Source of the DNA: Indolivaga alginatilytica
GTDB lineage: Bacteria > Bacteroidota > Bacteroidia > Bacteroidales > Dysgonomonadaceae
NCBI RefSeq assembly: GCF_003201355.1
Contig: NZ_QICL01000015.1
Coordinates: 51,264 to 115,263, forward strand
DNA: 64,000 nt
Direction: 5' to 3'
Shown here: positions 9,539-17,829 of the stretch, piece by piece
Layout: every line of letters starts with the position of its first letter
How positions within the stretch are numbered: the first letter of the stretch is position 1
The notes under the pieces: model-generated
Told to the model about the DNA's origin: nothing
What the model saw: the letters and a program-made list of their open reading frames with translations, nothing else
Database searches by the model: none
Position numbers and translations under genes: made by a program

Positions 9539-9546
9539 CAAAGGTA
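9539..9546 (-). promoter_or_regulatory. Putative -7 box for rpoD
   Basis: Minus-strand TACCTTTG followed by CACACTTG, about 40 bases before the start codon. Confidence 0.6.
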
Positions 9547-9625
9547 TAAATTAAATATCAATTTTAGGTCACCTAATTATAATAAAAATCACTTCTATGT
9601 AATATATCTTTGTTCCTTTATATAA

Positions 9626-9668
9626 TAACGTTTAACTCTTCATTTTGATCGAAGAGCTAAACGTTATA
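9626..9668 (-). terminator. Terminator of the Do protease gene
   Basis: Stem ATAACGTTTA-CTCTT / AAGAG-TAAACGTTAT with a short unpaired base, just past the protease stop. Confidence 0.8.
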
Positions 9669-9695
9669 CTTTGTTAATTCGACTTAGAGTTACTA

Positions 9696-11228
9696 TTATT
9701 CATTCAGATCAATCGCATAATACTTGGTTCTTCCATTTGCATAGAATCCTGAAATAAATAACCCTTTATCTTGACTTTGAGCTACTGCTTCTATTATTTG
9801 TTCGGCTTCTTCGGCTGAAGCTACAGGTCTATTGTTGATTTTCATAATGATAAATCCTTTTGCAATTCCTCCTTTTTTAAATTTACCATTATCATCAACT
9901 CCGGCAACCTCTACACCATAGCTTACGCCATACTGTTTCTTTTGTTCTTCTGTCAGATTCTTAAATGCAGCTCCTACAGAAGCCAGACCATCGGTTTTCT
10001 TCACCACAGAAGTACTTCCCAAACTATTCTTCAAAGTTACTCCGATAGTAGATTGTTTACCATTACGATCAACAGTCAATTCTACCTTATCACCAGGACG
10101 ATATCTGTTCACATAATCCTGTAATTCTCCAACATTACGAACTTTAGTTTTATTTATAGCAACAATCACATCGCCTTCGAGAACACCTGCTTCTTTTGCC
10201 GGACTACGATCTGCAAAACCTCCAACATAAACACCTTCTTTTACTTTAAGATTTTTAGCTTTCTCAGGGCTCATATCCTCAACGGCAGCTACATCGCTAA
10301 TCATAACACCAAGAACTGCACGCTGAACAGTTCCAAACTCTTTAATATCAGCTACTACTTTTCCGGCAATTGAAATAGGAACAGCAAAACCATATCCTGC
10401 AAAATTTCCTGTTTGAGAATATATGGCTGTATTAATACCTACTAACTGTCCATTTGTGTTCACCAATGCACCTCCACTATTACCGGGATTGATAGCTGCG
10501 TCAGTTTGGATAAAGGATTGGATAGTCATATCTCCTCCACCGGGTTTTCCGGCTCCAATACCTCCACGACCTTTAGCACTCACAATTCCGGCAGTCACAG
10601 TAGAAGTCAGATTAAATGGATTCCCTACAGCCAATACCCACTCTCCGACTTTTAAGTCATCCGAATTGCCAAATGGTACGTAAGGAAACTCTGCTCCTTC
10701 TATCTTCAACAAAGCTATATCTGTCGTAGGGTCGGCACCAACTAGTTTGGCCGGAAATCTTCTATTGTCGTTCATTGTAACCTCTATCTCTGTAGCCTTG
10801 TCAATTACATGATTATTTGTAATTACATACCCGTCTTTAGAGATAATAACTCCCGATCCGTAACCTACACTTGGTTGAGGATTTGCATATTCAGAGCCTC
10901 CCCGATCACCAAATCCAAAGAAATATTCAAAAGGATCTACCATTTGCCTTTGACGACGACCGGCAGTTTCGGTTGCTTTGACAGTAGACTTGATATGCAC
11001 CACTGCATGAATCGAACTTTCGGCAGCTTTGGTAAAATCAGGATATCCATCCGCAGTCAAAGAAGCCAGATGTACATTCTTTTGATCGAAATCCTGCCCA
11101 TAATTAAATATGTCGGCACTGCTGTAATTAGATCGGCTATTTAAATAACTATATGTGCCGTATGAAGCACCAATACTAATCAATGCAGCCACAACATAAG
11201 TAGAAGCACTTTTCCAAAATTTCTTCAT
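9696..11228 (-). CDS. degP: Periplasmic serine endoprotease, Do/HtrA (DegP) family
   Basis: 510 aa. The N-terminal hydrophobic segment (residues about 7-28) is a signal or anchor. The trypsin-like domain has the triad His about 139 (TNNHVID), Asp about 170 (TTDIALLKI) and Ser about 250 (NPGNSGGAL). Two PDZ domains follow: about 300-395, with EGVYVGGFADRSPAKEAG, and about 410-505, with GGIAKGFIIMKINNRPV. It degrades or refolds damaged periplasmic and outer-membrane proteins. Full-length with no missing catalytic residue. Monocistronic, with a TACATTTG box about 50 bases upstream and its own terminator. Confidence 0.95.
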   Translation of the reverse strand: MKKFWKSASTYVVAALISIGASYGTYSYLNSRSNYSSADIFNYGQDFDQKNVHLASLTADGYPDFTKAAESSIHAVVHIKSTVKATETAGRRQRQMVDPFEYFFGFGDRGGSEYANPQPSVGYGSGVIISKDGYVITNNHVIDKATEIEVTMNDNRRFPAKLVGADPTTDIALLKIEGAEFPYVPFGNSDDLKVGEWVLAVGNPFNLTSTVTAGIVSAKGRGGIGAGKPGGGDMTIQSFIQTDAAINPGNSGGALVNTNGQLVGINTAIYSQTGNFAGYGFAVPISIAGKVVADIKEFGTVQRAVLGVMISDVAAVEDMSPEKAKNLKVKEGVYVGGFADRSPAKEAGVLEGDVIVAINKTKVRNVGELQDYVNRYRPGDKVELTVDRNGKQSTIGVTLKNSLGSTSVVKKTDGLASVGAAFKNLTEEQKKQYGVSYGVEVAGVDDNGKFKKGGIAKGFIIMKINNRPVASAEEAEQIIEAVAQSQDKGLFISGFYANGRTKYYAIDLNE

Positions 11229-11275
11229 ATTCTAATTCGTTTTTATTTTTTAATTAATCAATTAATATCTTTCTC

Positions 11276-11283
11276 CAAATGTA
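11276..11283 (-). promoter_or_regulatory. Putative -7 box for the Do protease
   Basis: Minus-strand TACATTTG followed by GAG, 48 bases before the start codon. Confidence 0.5.
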
Positions 11284-11756
11284 TAAACAAAAAACATTCA
11301 CTTTTGTATGACAAACCCTATTTTTTAACACTTTTAACCTGTAAAAAACAGCCTTAACAGGGTTTAACAAGCTATGAATCAAAGCTAACATTTATTTGAT
11401 CTATTCACTGTCAACTTGTCAGCCACAAATGACACAAAAAGAATATCATCAATGAAAGGTAGTACTTTTAACAGGGTAATAGACGGTATATCAAAAGTAG
11501 ATATTTGTGATTTTAGCTATATTCTATATATATTCCCACACAATACACTAATTATTAAATTTATGCAAAAAAAGACATACTGTCTACTTTTCTATAATGT
11601 CATAAAATAATCTTTTTTTGAATGATAACCCACCGTAAATTTCGTCACTCAATTTGCGGTGAACAGAAGAAACTGCATCATTTTATAAAGTAGCTTGAAT
11701 GGAACTCAATCGAATCAATTAAAAAACAAATAAACTTATAAATTGTAGAAAATAAA
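11284..11756. other. Non-coding stretch with one isolated inverted repeat
   Basis: About 470 bases with no convincing gene; the longest frame needs a TTG start and has an unnatural composition. An inverted repeat CACCGTAAATT / AATTTGCGGTG (11631-11641 with 11651-11661) is not followed by a T-run, so it is not a clear terminator. Confidence 0.5.
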
Positions 11757-11795
11757 TTGCCCATATGTAAATACAACATATGGGCAATCTTTGTT
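11757..11795 (-). terminator. Terminator of the dipeptidase-urea transporter operon
   Basis: Stem TTGCCCATATGT / ACATATGGGCAA, 20-50 bases past the transporter stop, followed on the minus strand by an AT-rich run. Confidence 0.8.
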
Positions 11796-11815
11796 ATAAT
11801 TAGAAATTACAGGAG

Positions 11816-12691
11816 TTATTTATCATTTGGTAGCAAGTTTATATTAGAAGTATATTTTTTGATTACCAGCACTATCCACATAGAAAGTACGAATGGAAAT
11901 GTCAATGTAGTCCAGCCATGTTCTATCATCCATATGTCGATAAGGGTAGACAAAACAACCGCAATAAACACATAAACACCGTCACGCGGCTTAAGACCAC
12001 TACAGGCAATACCACACAATACTGCATTGAAACTGAAAATACCGGCAGTAATCTGATCGATAGGTTGGCTAAAGTGATGTGATATAGCCATACTGATAAT
12101 AGAGGCTACAAATCCGTATAATGCACCTATAGGCGAATTAATAAATACAGCAATTATAAAGATGAGGCCAGCAATGACACTTCCCTGAAATATAACTTGT
12201 CCAAAGGCATGACCTTCGATCCAGAAGTCTTCCAGTGCAGTAATATCCACAAAATGTTCCGACACTGTAGGCAAAGCCAAGTGAGGAATACTAAGAATGA
12301 ATAGAAGAATCCACGTAACCAAAATGAATGGAAATGTAAAAGCCGGAAACTTTTTGCGAAGAGCAATCTCCATCAAAACTGTACTCACAGCAGATCCTAT
12401 AACAATTGCCAATGCAACCCAGATATTAAACTGAAAATAGAAAACCAGTGCAACACCAACTAAAGTTGCATTGAAGCCATAAAGACCGTCTTCGATATTG
12501 GCTTTGTCGAATTTAAGAATCTTCGCTGTCAATACTCCTATTATATTGCTGAGCAGGGCAGCTACTCCCATCCATACCGAATCATAACAAATGGCAATAA
12601 GAAAAAGTATTCCTGTCCAATAGTTACCTTGTAACATGATTTGTCCAAAACCTCGAAAGACAGATTTAGAGAAAGTTAGAACATTGTTCAT
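11816..12691 (-). CDS. Urea transporter (UT family channel)
   Basis: 291 aa inner-membrane protein with about ten helices. The internal two-fold repeat typical of UT proteins is visible: LYGFNATLVGVAL (about 67) pairs with IFSFNAVLCGIAC (about 211), and the pore signature occurs twice as FPAFTFPF (about 114) and TTLTFPF (about 265). UT proteins are passive urea channels. It starts 22 bases after the C69 dipeptidase stop and is co-transcribed with it. No urease lies in the window, so the fate of the urea is unknown. Confidence 0.88.
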   Translation of the reverse strand: MNNVLTFSKSVFRGFGQIMLQGNYWTGILFLIAICYDSVWMGVAALLSNIIGVLTAKILKFDKANIEDGLYGFNATLVGVALVFYFQFNIWVALAIVIGSAVSTVLMEIALRKKFPAFTFPFILVTWILLFILSIPHLALPTVSEHFVDITALEDFWIEGHAFGQVIFQGSVIAGLIFIIAVFINSPIGALYGFVASIISMAISHHFSQPIDQITAGIFSFNAVLCGIACSGLKPRDGVYVFIAVVLSTLIDIWMIEHGWTTLTFPFVLSMWIVLVIKKYTSNINLLPNDK

Positions 12692-12713
12692 CTTATTAAT
12701 AATAAAGTAATAG

Positions 12714-14351
12714 TTACTCTGTAATTTTATATCTATCTCCGGTCTGTTTTACTACTTCTTGATAGAATTTTTGAGGATATCCAACACGCTGTGGAGCCGA
12801 TGGATTTCCATACTCATTACGAATAAACTCCCCGTCCTTTTCTTTACGAACAATTCCATCCATGTATTTAATTGTCAGGAATTCCCCTAGCTTTTTCCAC
12901 TTATCAAAAGCATATTGTGCCTGCTCATTACTATATTCTGTCAGATAAGACACTGCTTTTGCCGGCGATTGAGCATACAATTGAGAAGCCTTATTTTCAA
13001 TCTCCGATTGCTCAGACAAAAATTTAGATTCCAACTCTTGTTGTACTTTAAGTAAATCAGGGTGCATATAATTGTATTTACCATACACCATATTAGACAC
13101 CCAATTATTAATCCAAAAAGCAGAAGTCCAAGAGAAGTTGTAAAGATCTCCATTCCCCACCTTGAATGATTCGGGTATTTCAGTTATAGAAGCATACATA
13201 GGCGTAAATACAGTATGTGCAGGATCATCCACACCAAACCAAAGCACTCCACCTATCGGATCAGGTAGCCACGAACGCATTTGAGATACAAACACAAAGC
13301 CTGCTTGTTGGGTTGCAATAGGACGTTCGTTACAGTATTTCACCGAATCGACCTCCCACTCTAGCGGAGCCCAACGATAAGGAGCCTCAAAAGGTCCTGC
13401 ACCGATATCAAAACGCCAGTCTAATGGAGTACCTTCGTAATGATCTCTCATCATATCTTTCAAATCTGTCAGACTAACCTTTCTGTCAGGCTTAATATAC
13501 AAAGGCATTGGTTCATGAGTTTGTCCTAAAGCATAGGTAACAAACCCTGCCATATCTTTATTAAAACGATTAAAGAAACTCCAAACACGAGCTTCACAAT
13601 AACGTTGTCCACCAAAATCAAGAGGGTTATATGCTTTTGCAAAACTAAAGTCCGCATCTTTGCCTGAGAAATATCCTTTTTCACGAGCAAAAGAAATTAC
13701 ATCTTTAGAATAAAGACAGTCTTTAGAACCCTTCAAAGGAAATTGCTGTATACGTGCCTGATTGGCATGTGCCGATATACAATCGTCAGGAATACGCACT
13801 GCAACCCAAACCGCACCTTTATTACCTTTCCCTTTTCCAATCATTTCCATTACCCACACTTCATTAGGATCGGCAATAGAAAAAGACTCACCGCCACTTG
13901 CGTAACCATACTCCGCAACCAGATCAGTCATTACTGTTATAGCTTCACGCGCAGTTTTAGCACGTTGTAATGCAATATATATAAGACTGCCATAGTCTAT
14001 AATACCTTCGGGATCAACTAACCCCTCACGTCCACCAAATGTAGTCTCGGCAATACTCAACTGATGCTCGTTCATATTTCCTACCACATTATATGTTTCA
14101 GCGGCTTGCTTTATTTCACCTAGGAATTTACCCGAATCCCAGTCATATACTTTCAGCATTTCTCCTGCGGCATATTTTTTTGCCGGCCAGTGATACAATT
14201 CTCCATATAGAGAATACGAATCGGCAGAGTAAGTTATCATTGTAGAGCCATCAGCCGATACTGCTTTTCCAACTAACAGGTTCGTACATGCAAAGCCTGT
14301 AGAAAAAGTAGTAAGAACTGAAAAAAGTAACAATAAAGCCTTTTTCATCAT
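12714..14351 (-). CDS. Secreted C69-family dipeptidase (PepD-like)
   Basis: 545 aa. Residues 1-21 form a signal-like hydrophobic segment followed directly by Cys22 in ACTNLLVGK. In family C69 this cysteine becomes the N-terminal nucleophile after cleavage. Downstream hallmarks are DGSTMITYSADS (about 33) and GGESFSIADPNEVWVMEMIGK (about 153). Such enzymes hydrolyse dipeptides, probably here in the periplasm or at the cell surface. It heads an operon with the urea transporter. Full-length for the Bacteroidetes branch. The exact substrate is unknown. Confidence 0.9.
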   Translation of the reverse strand: MMKKALLLLFSVLTTFSTGFACTNLLVGKAVSADGSTMITYSADSYSLYGELYHWPAKKYAAGEMLKVYDWDSGKFLGEIKQAAETYNVVGNMNEHQLSIAETTFGGREGLVDPEGIIDYGSLIYIALQRAKTAREAITVMTDLVAEYGYASGGESFSIADPNEVWVMEMIGKGKGNKGAVWVAVRIPDDCISAHANQARIQQFPLKGSKDCLYSKDVISFAREKGYFSGKDADFSFAKAYNPLDFGGQRYCEARVWSFFNRFNKDMAGFVTYALGQTHEPMPLYIKPDRKVSLTDLKDMMRDHYEGTPLDWRFDIGAGPFEAPYRWAPLEWEVDSVKYCNERPIATQQAGFVFVSQMRSWLPDPIGGVLWFGVDDPAHTVFTPMYASITEIPESFKVGNGDLYNFSWTSAFWINNWVSNMVYGKYNYMHPDLLKVQQELESKFLSEQSEIENKASQLYAQSPAKAVSYLTEYSNEQAQYAFDKWKKLGEFLTIKYMDGIVRKEKDGEFIRNEYGNPSAPQRVGYPQKFYQEVVKQTGDRYKITE

Positions 14352-14696
14352 TTTTTTCTTTATAATATTTTATTAAATTTGTTTCGATGTTGTAAATATA
14401 CTTATAAAAAAATAAAAGCAAAGTGGAGTTTATGAGTCTTTTCAACACAATTTAATATAATCAAAATATTTTAATGATAACAGAACGTAAAACATGTTTT
14501 ACAATATAAATTTTTACTTGGAACTTATCTAATAAACATGTTTCTTTGTATCGATAACCTAAAACAATCTTTTTACCTTAAACACTAATACCTAAATTAA
14601 CTCATAAAAGGAGATTTTGTGAAAAATCTCCTTTTATTATTTTAAACCTCTTCTATTTCTTATCTCTCTTTTCTCAAATAGATCAAATTATTATTA
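14352..14696. other. Divergent region with an orphan terminator
   Basis: About 345 bases between divergently transcribed genes. It is AT-rich with no convincing gene, yet it contains a plus-strand hairpin and T-run at 14608-14642. Confidence 0.5.
14608..14642 (+). terminator. Orphan terminator hairpin
   Basis: Stem AAAAGGAGATTTT / AAAATCTCCTTTT followed by ATTATTTT. No annotated plus-strand gene lies upstream. Confidence 0.6.
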
Positions 14697-14704
14697 TACA
14701 TTTG
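14697..14704 (+). promoter_or_regulatory. Putative -7 box for the 268-aa gene
   Basis: TACATTTG followed by CGAAC, 45 bases before the ATG. Confidence 0.5.
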
Positions 14705-14748
14705 CGAACTAATTTTTTTTTACATTAAATAAAGAAAAACCGCTATTT

Positions 14749-15555
14749 ATGAGAAGCTTATATTTCTTAAGTGCTCTTATTCTCCTAGGTATTTTATACC
14801 CTGCTCAGCATGTTGGAGGAACTGATATAAATGACAAAACCTTAAAAAGTAATTCGATATACTCGGTATATGAATTATCTCCTAAAACAACCGCAATTGT
14901 AATTAATCACGCAGAAACTGACTCAGCTACTGTTTTCGATAAAATATTCGACAGAATAGAGGAGCAAGACTCGATCAAAGCAAACTGGTTTTATACTCAA
15001 TTCGATGAAGCAGTACCTGTTAAAGGGGTACAGATAGTAGATTCGACAGGGGTATACAGCCTTCTATATAATGAACGAGTAGAAAAAGAGATGAAACCTC
15101 TTCTAGATAAAGACTTTTACATATATGGAACGAAAGGCTTCGAAATTCAGAAACCTCAAAAGGTAGTATTAGGATTGGATGAATGCAAAACCAATATATT
15201 TGCATTTACAATAGACCGTTTTGATTCTAATAAAAACGGAAAACCAATTTTTGCAAGTGATAAGAAGATTAATTTAGTTTTTGGAACAAACTACAAACAA
15301 ATAGAAGCGAAAATAAACGATCATTATAGCAATATACAATCGGATTATGCAGACAATATACCCACTAAAGTATATGCGAATATAGACAATCTGTATTTTG
15401 TTTACACAGATGATTTTAAATGGAGAGATACATTTAGCTTCGAAACTACAGAATGCTTTTTTCCTTCACGAGCAATATTCAGGTTGGAAAAAGATGGAAC
15501 TGTTACCCCTATATGGGAAGATGGACTCGATTTATTTGGAATACCTTGCGATTAA
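14749..15555 (+). CDS. Secreted protein of unknown function
   Basis: 268 aa. Residues 1 to about 20 look like a signal peptide (MRSLYFLSALILLGILYP), so the product is probably periplasmic. No lipobox cysteine is seen. The rest is a soluble, charged alpha/beta mixture with many Asp, Lys and Tyr residues. I recognise no domain. It has its own putative promoter and converges on the TPR gene; a bidirectional hairpin covers the junction. Probably a genus- or family-restricted gene. Confidence 0.75.
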   Translation: MRSLYFLSALILLGILYPAQHVGGTDINDKTLKSNSIYSVYELSPKTTAIVINHAETDSATVFDKIFDRIEEQDSIKANWFYTQFDEAVPVKGVQIVDSTGVYSLLYNERVEKEMKPLLDKDFYIYGTKGFEIQKPQKVVLGLDECKTNIFAFTIDRFDSNKNGKPIFASDKKINLVFGTNYKQIEAKINDHYSNIQSDYADNIPTKVYANIDNLYFVYTDDFKWRDTFSFETTECFFPSRAIFRLEKDGTVTPIWEDGLDLFGIPCD

Positions 15556-15586
15556 GATATAAACTCTTTAATCGAGTTTATATCTT
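15554..15586. terminator. Bidirectional terminator overlapping the end of the TPR gene
   Basis: Stem AAGATATAAACTC / GAGTTTATATCTT. The loop contains the stop codon of the TPR gene, so the hairpin includes its last codons. Confidence 0.75.
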
Positions 15587-17787
15587 AATTCATCCAGCAA
15601 GAATGGAAAGAAGGAAGTATCTACTCCTGCAGCACTAAGCTCTTTAGCATCTTCTTCAAATAGAGCTACAAATTGATTGAAATCGGATGATTTCCTTGCA
15701 GCATTCAGGTACAAATCCAGTGCTATTTTCTTTCGGTTTAAGCACAGCTCAACATGACCTGCATTCAAGAAATCGTGAACATTCGGTTTGTCAGCCAATA
15801 TCTGTTTATAATATTGTTGTGCCAACTCGAATTTTCTTAAAAGAAATGCCGTCCAGGCAATAGGTCGCCAAGCTCTTGAACTTTTACTGTCCAATACCTC
15901 TATCTTAAAATAGCAATTCAATGCTTTATCATATTCTCCTAAATCTAAATAGCAATGACCTATATTTAGCTCAAGATTCAAATTATTAGGATTCAGCTGA
16001 GCTGCACGCTGATAGTACTCCAACGCTCGCTGCGGATCTTTCAATGATTTATAAACCTGTGCAATTCTTTTTATAATCCAAGAATTATCGGGTGATAATA
16101 ATTCGGCTTGCAAGTATGCATCTAATGCTCCCTTAAGGTCATCAAGCATTTGTTTACAATATCCCATCTTTTGCCAGAGGTCAGACTCTAAAGCACCATT
16201 ATCTATCAATTTTTGATAAATACCTAAAGCTTCCGAAAAGAAATTCTTATCAAAACAATAGTTAGCAATTTGCAACATGCTGCTATGATCCGAAATCAAT
16301 GGACTAATAGACTTTTTATCGTAAAAATTCAATCTCAATTTGAATATATCGAAAAAGTTATTCTTATATGGATATAACTTAAAAAAACGATACAAATCCT
16401 GAATATATTGATTAGATATTACCTCCTCGCCCGCTTTAGAGTTGAGCGACTCAGCTTCTTTTTGCATCTCTTTCAACTGATCCGATTCTTCACCAAAACG
16501 CGCTGCCATCATTTGTCTTTGACTCGATGGAATCTGCATCAAACTAAAAGCAAATGAATACTTATCCGAATTACACATATGTGATGAATTCAAAACCGCT
16601 GTTTGTAACAACACATTTAAACCTTCTTTGTCTGAGAAGAGAGGCTGAAGTTCCGAATATTGAACATCGAAAGGCAAAAACCAATTGCCTAATTCTCCAA
16701 AAAACGGAAAATTCTTTAAACTCGAAAATGTCGAATGAAAAACATCTGCGCCTTCCATTTGCAGACTGGAATATTCTTGTAGTTTATTAGCTAATCCCGA
16801 ATTTTCAAGTTCTTTCTGCCAATCGGGATTCTTATCTGCGAAATCGGTTTCACCCATCAAATCCTGCATATTCAATTTCTTGCCTGCAAGCGAATTGAAT
16901 TTCATCATTTCGGGTATAATCTCTTCTGTCAGTTTACGGCTTATCTCTTCTGTTTCACGTGAGCGGATCAATTGTTTCACCACAGCCAACACCGATCTGC
17001 GAAATGCCTCATCTTCTGCCAAAGCATCCAATTTAAATTGACATTCGGGATACAACTGCCAGCGTACGTCATACATCTGCAAAACAATAATAAGACCTAC
17101 TATAGCACGCTGTCTAATCGAACTTTCTTCCGACTGGCATGCGTTCATTAATACACAAAGCTTACGTCCATCAAAGCGATGAAACAGATTTAGAGTTAAA
17201 GCTGATATGAATAGTAGCTTTTCACGAACAGGAACATCTTGATGATTGATAAAAGAAGTATACTCGATCTCATCTTGTTCTGTAGCTCGTGCTGACACAA
17301 ACATATAGTTGAATAACTCAGACCCTGTACGTTCTCTTTTAACTGACAGTTCTCTCTCCTTGGCTTGCTTAACATCCCCTGCTTCGAGAAGATCAGCTAA
17401 AGCCCATGACTCGGTTACATCTTTCAGTTGCTTTTGAATTTCGCCTAATGTCAAAGGCGTACGGACTGTATTGATTCTCAATCGCTCATAAAAAATATTA
17501 GATGAGTCGATAGTCAACAATTCATCCGCAGCATCGTCAGTCATTTCGTACAAAGTCCTCAGAATCGTATTATATATAGCATCCTTTTGAGGATCAACTG
17601 TATCCTCAAACTGATAATGCAACATGTACTTATAATTGGTTTCTAACTCGCTCAGTTTCTCCGAAGCATGCCAGTCTTGAGTATTCACAACCAATTTTGT
17701 CAATAACTCAAAAGCATCCTTCAACTGCCTTTTTGACAGCTTTTCAAGTATCTCTTTCTTATATGTAAGTGCATTTTTATAATCCAT
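15568..17787 (-). CDS. Large cytoplasmic TPR-repeat protein
   Basis: 739 aa without signal peptide or membrane helix. The first 450 or so residues are helical without a recognised domain. The C-terminal part (about 510-700) has at least four consecutive tetratricopeptide-like repeats, for example ALGIYQKLIDNGA, ALDAYLQAELLSPDN, ALEYYQRAAQLNPNN and ALNCYFKIEVLDSKS. TPRs mediate protein contacts; the partner is unknown. It lies 42 bases downstream of the KefB-type antiporter on the same strand, perhaps in one transcript. The product is typical of Bacteroidales hypothetical TPR proteins. Confidence 0.85.
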   Translation of the reverse strand: MDYKNALTYKKEILEKLSKRQLKDAFELLTKLVVNTQDWHASEKLSELETNYKYMLHYQFEDTVDPQKDAIYNTILRTLYEMTDDAADELLTIDSSNIFYERLRINTVRTPLTLGEIQKQLKDVTESWALADLLEAGDVKQAKERELSVKRERTGSELFNYMFVSARATEQDEIEYTSFINHQDVPVREKLLFISALTLNLFHRFDGRKLCVLMNACQSEESSIRQRAIVGLIIVLQMYDVRWQLYPECQFKLDALAEDEAFRRSVLAVVKQLIRSRETEEISRKLTEEIIPEMMKFNSLAGKKLNMQDLMGETDFADKNPDWQKELENSGLANKLQEYSSLQMEGADVFHSTFSSLKNFPFFGELGNWFLPFDVQYSELQPLFSDKEGLNVLLQTAVLNSSHMCNSDKYSFAFSLMQIPSSQRQMMAARFGEESDQLKEMQKEAESLNSKAGEEVISNQYIQDLYRFFKLYPYKNNFFDIFKLRLNFYDKKSISPLISDHSSMLQIANYCFDKNFFSEALGIYQKLIDNGALESDLWQKMGYCKQMLDDLKGALDAYLQAELLSPDNSWIIKRIAQVYKSLKDPQRALEYYQRAAQLNPNNLNLELNIGHCYLDLGEYDKALNCYFKIEVLDSKSSRAWRPIAWTAFLLRKFELAQQYYKQILADKPNVHDFLNAGHVELCLNRKKIALDLYLNAARKSSDFNQFVALFEEDAKELSAAGVDTSFFPFLLDELRYKLD

Positions 17788-17829
17788 AATTTCGATTCAG
17801 TATTATTAGTGATAAACTAGACACTTATA

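Noticed and set aside
10423..11144. Frames antisense to the Do protease
   Set aside because: The protease has all catalytic motifs on the other strand; these frames have none.
11416..11610. 64-codon frame in the intergenic stretch after the protease promoter
   Set aside because: Needs a TTG start, has random-looking composition and no nearby promoter or terminator pair.
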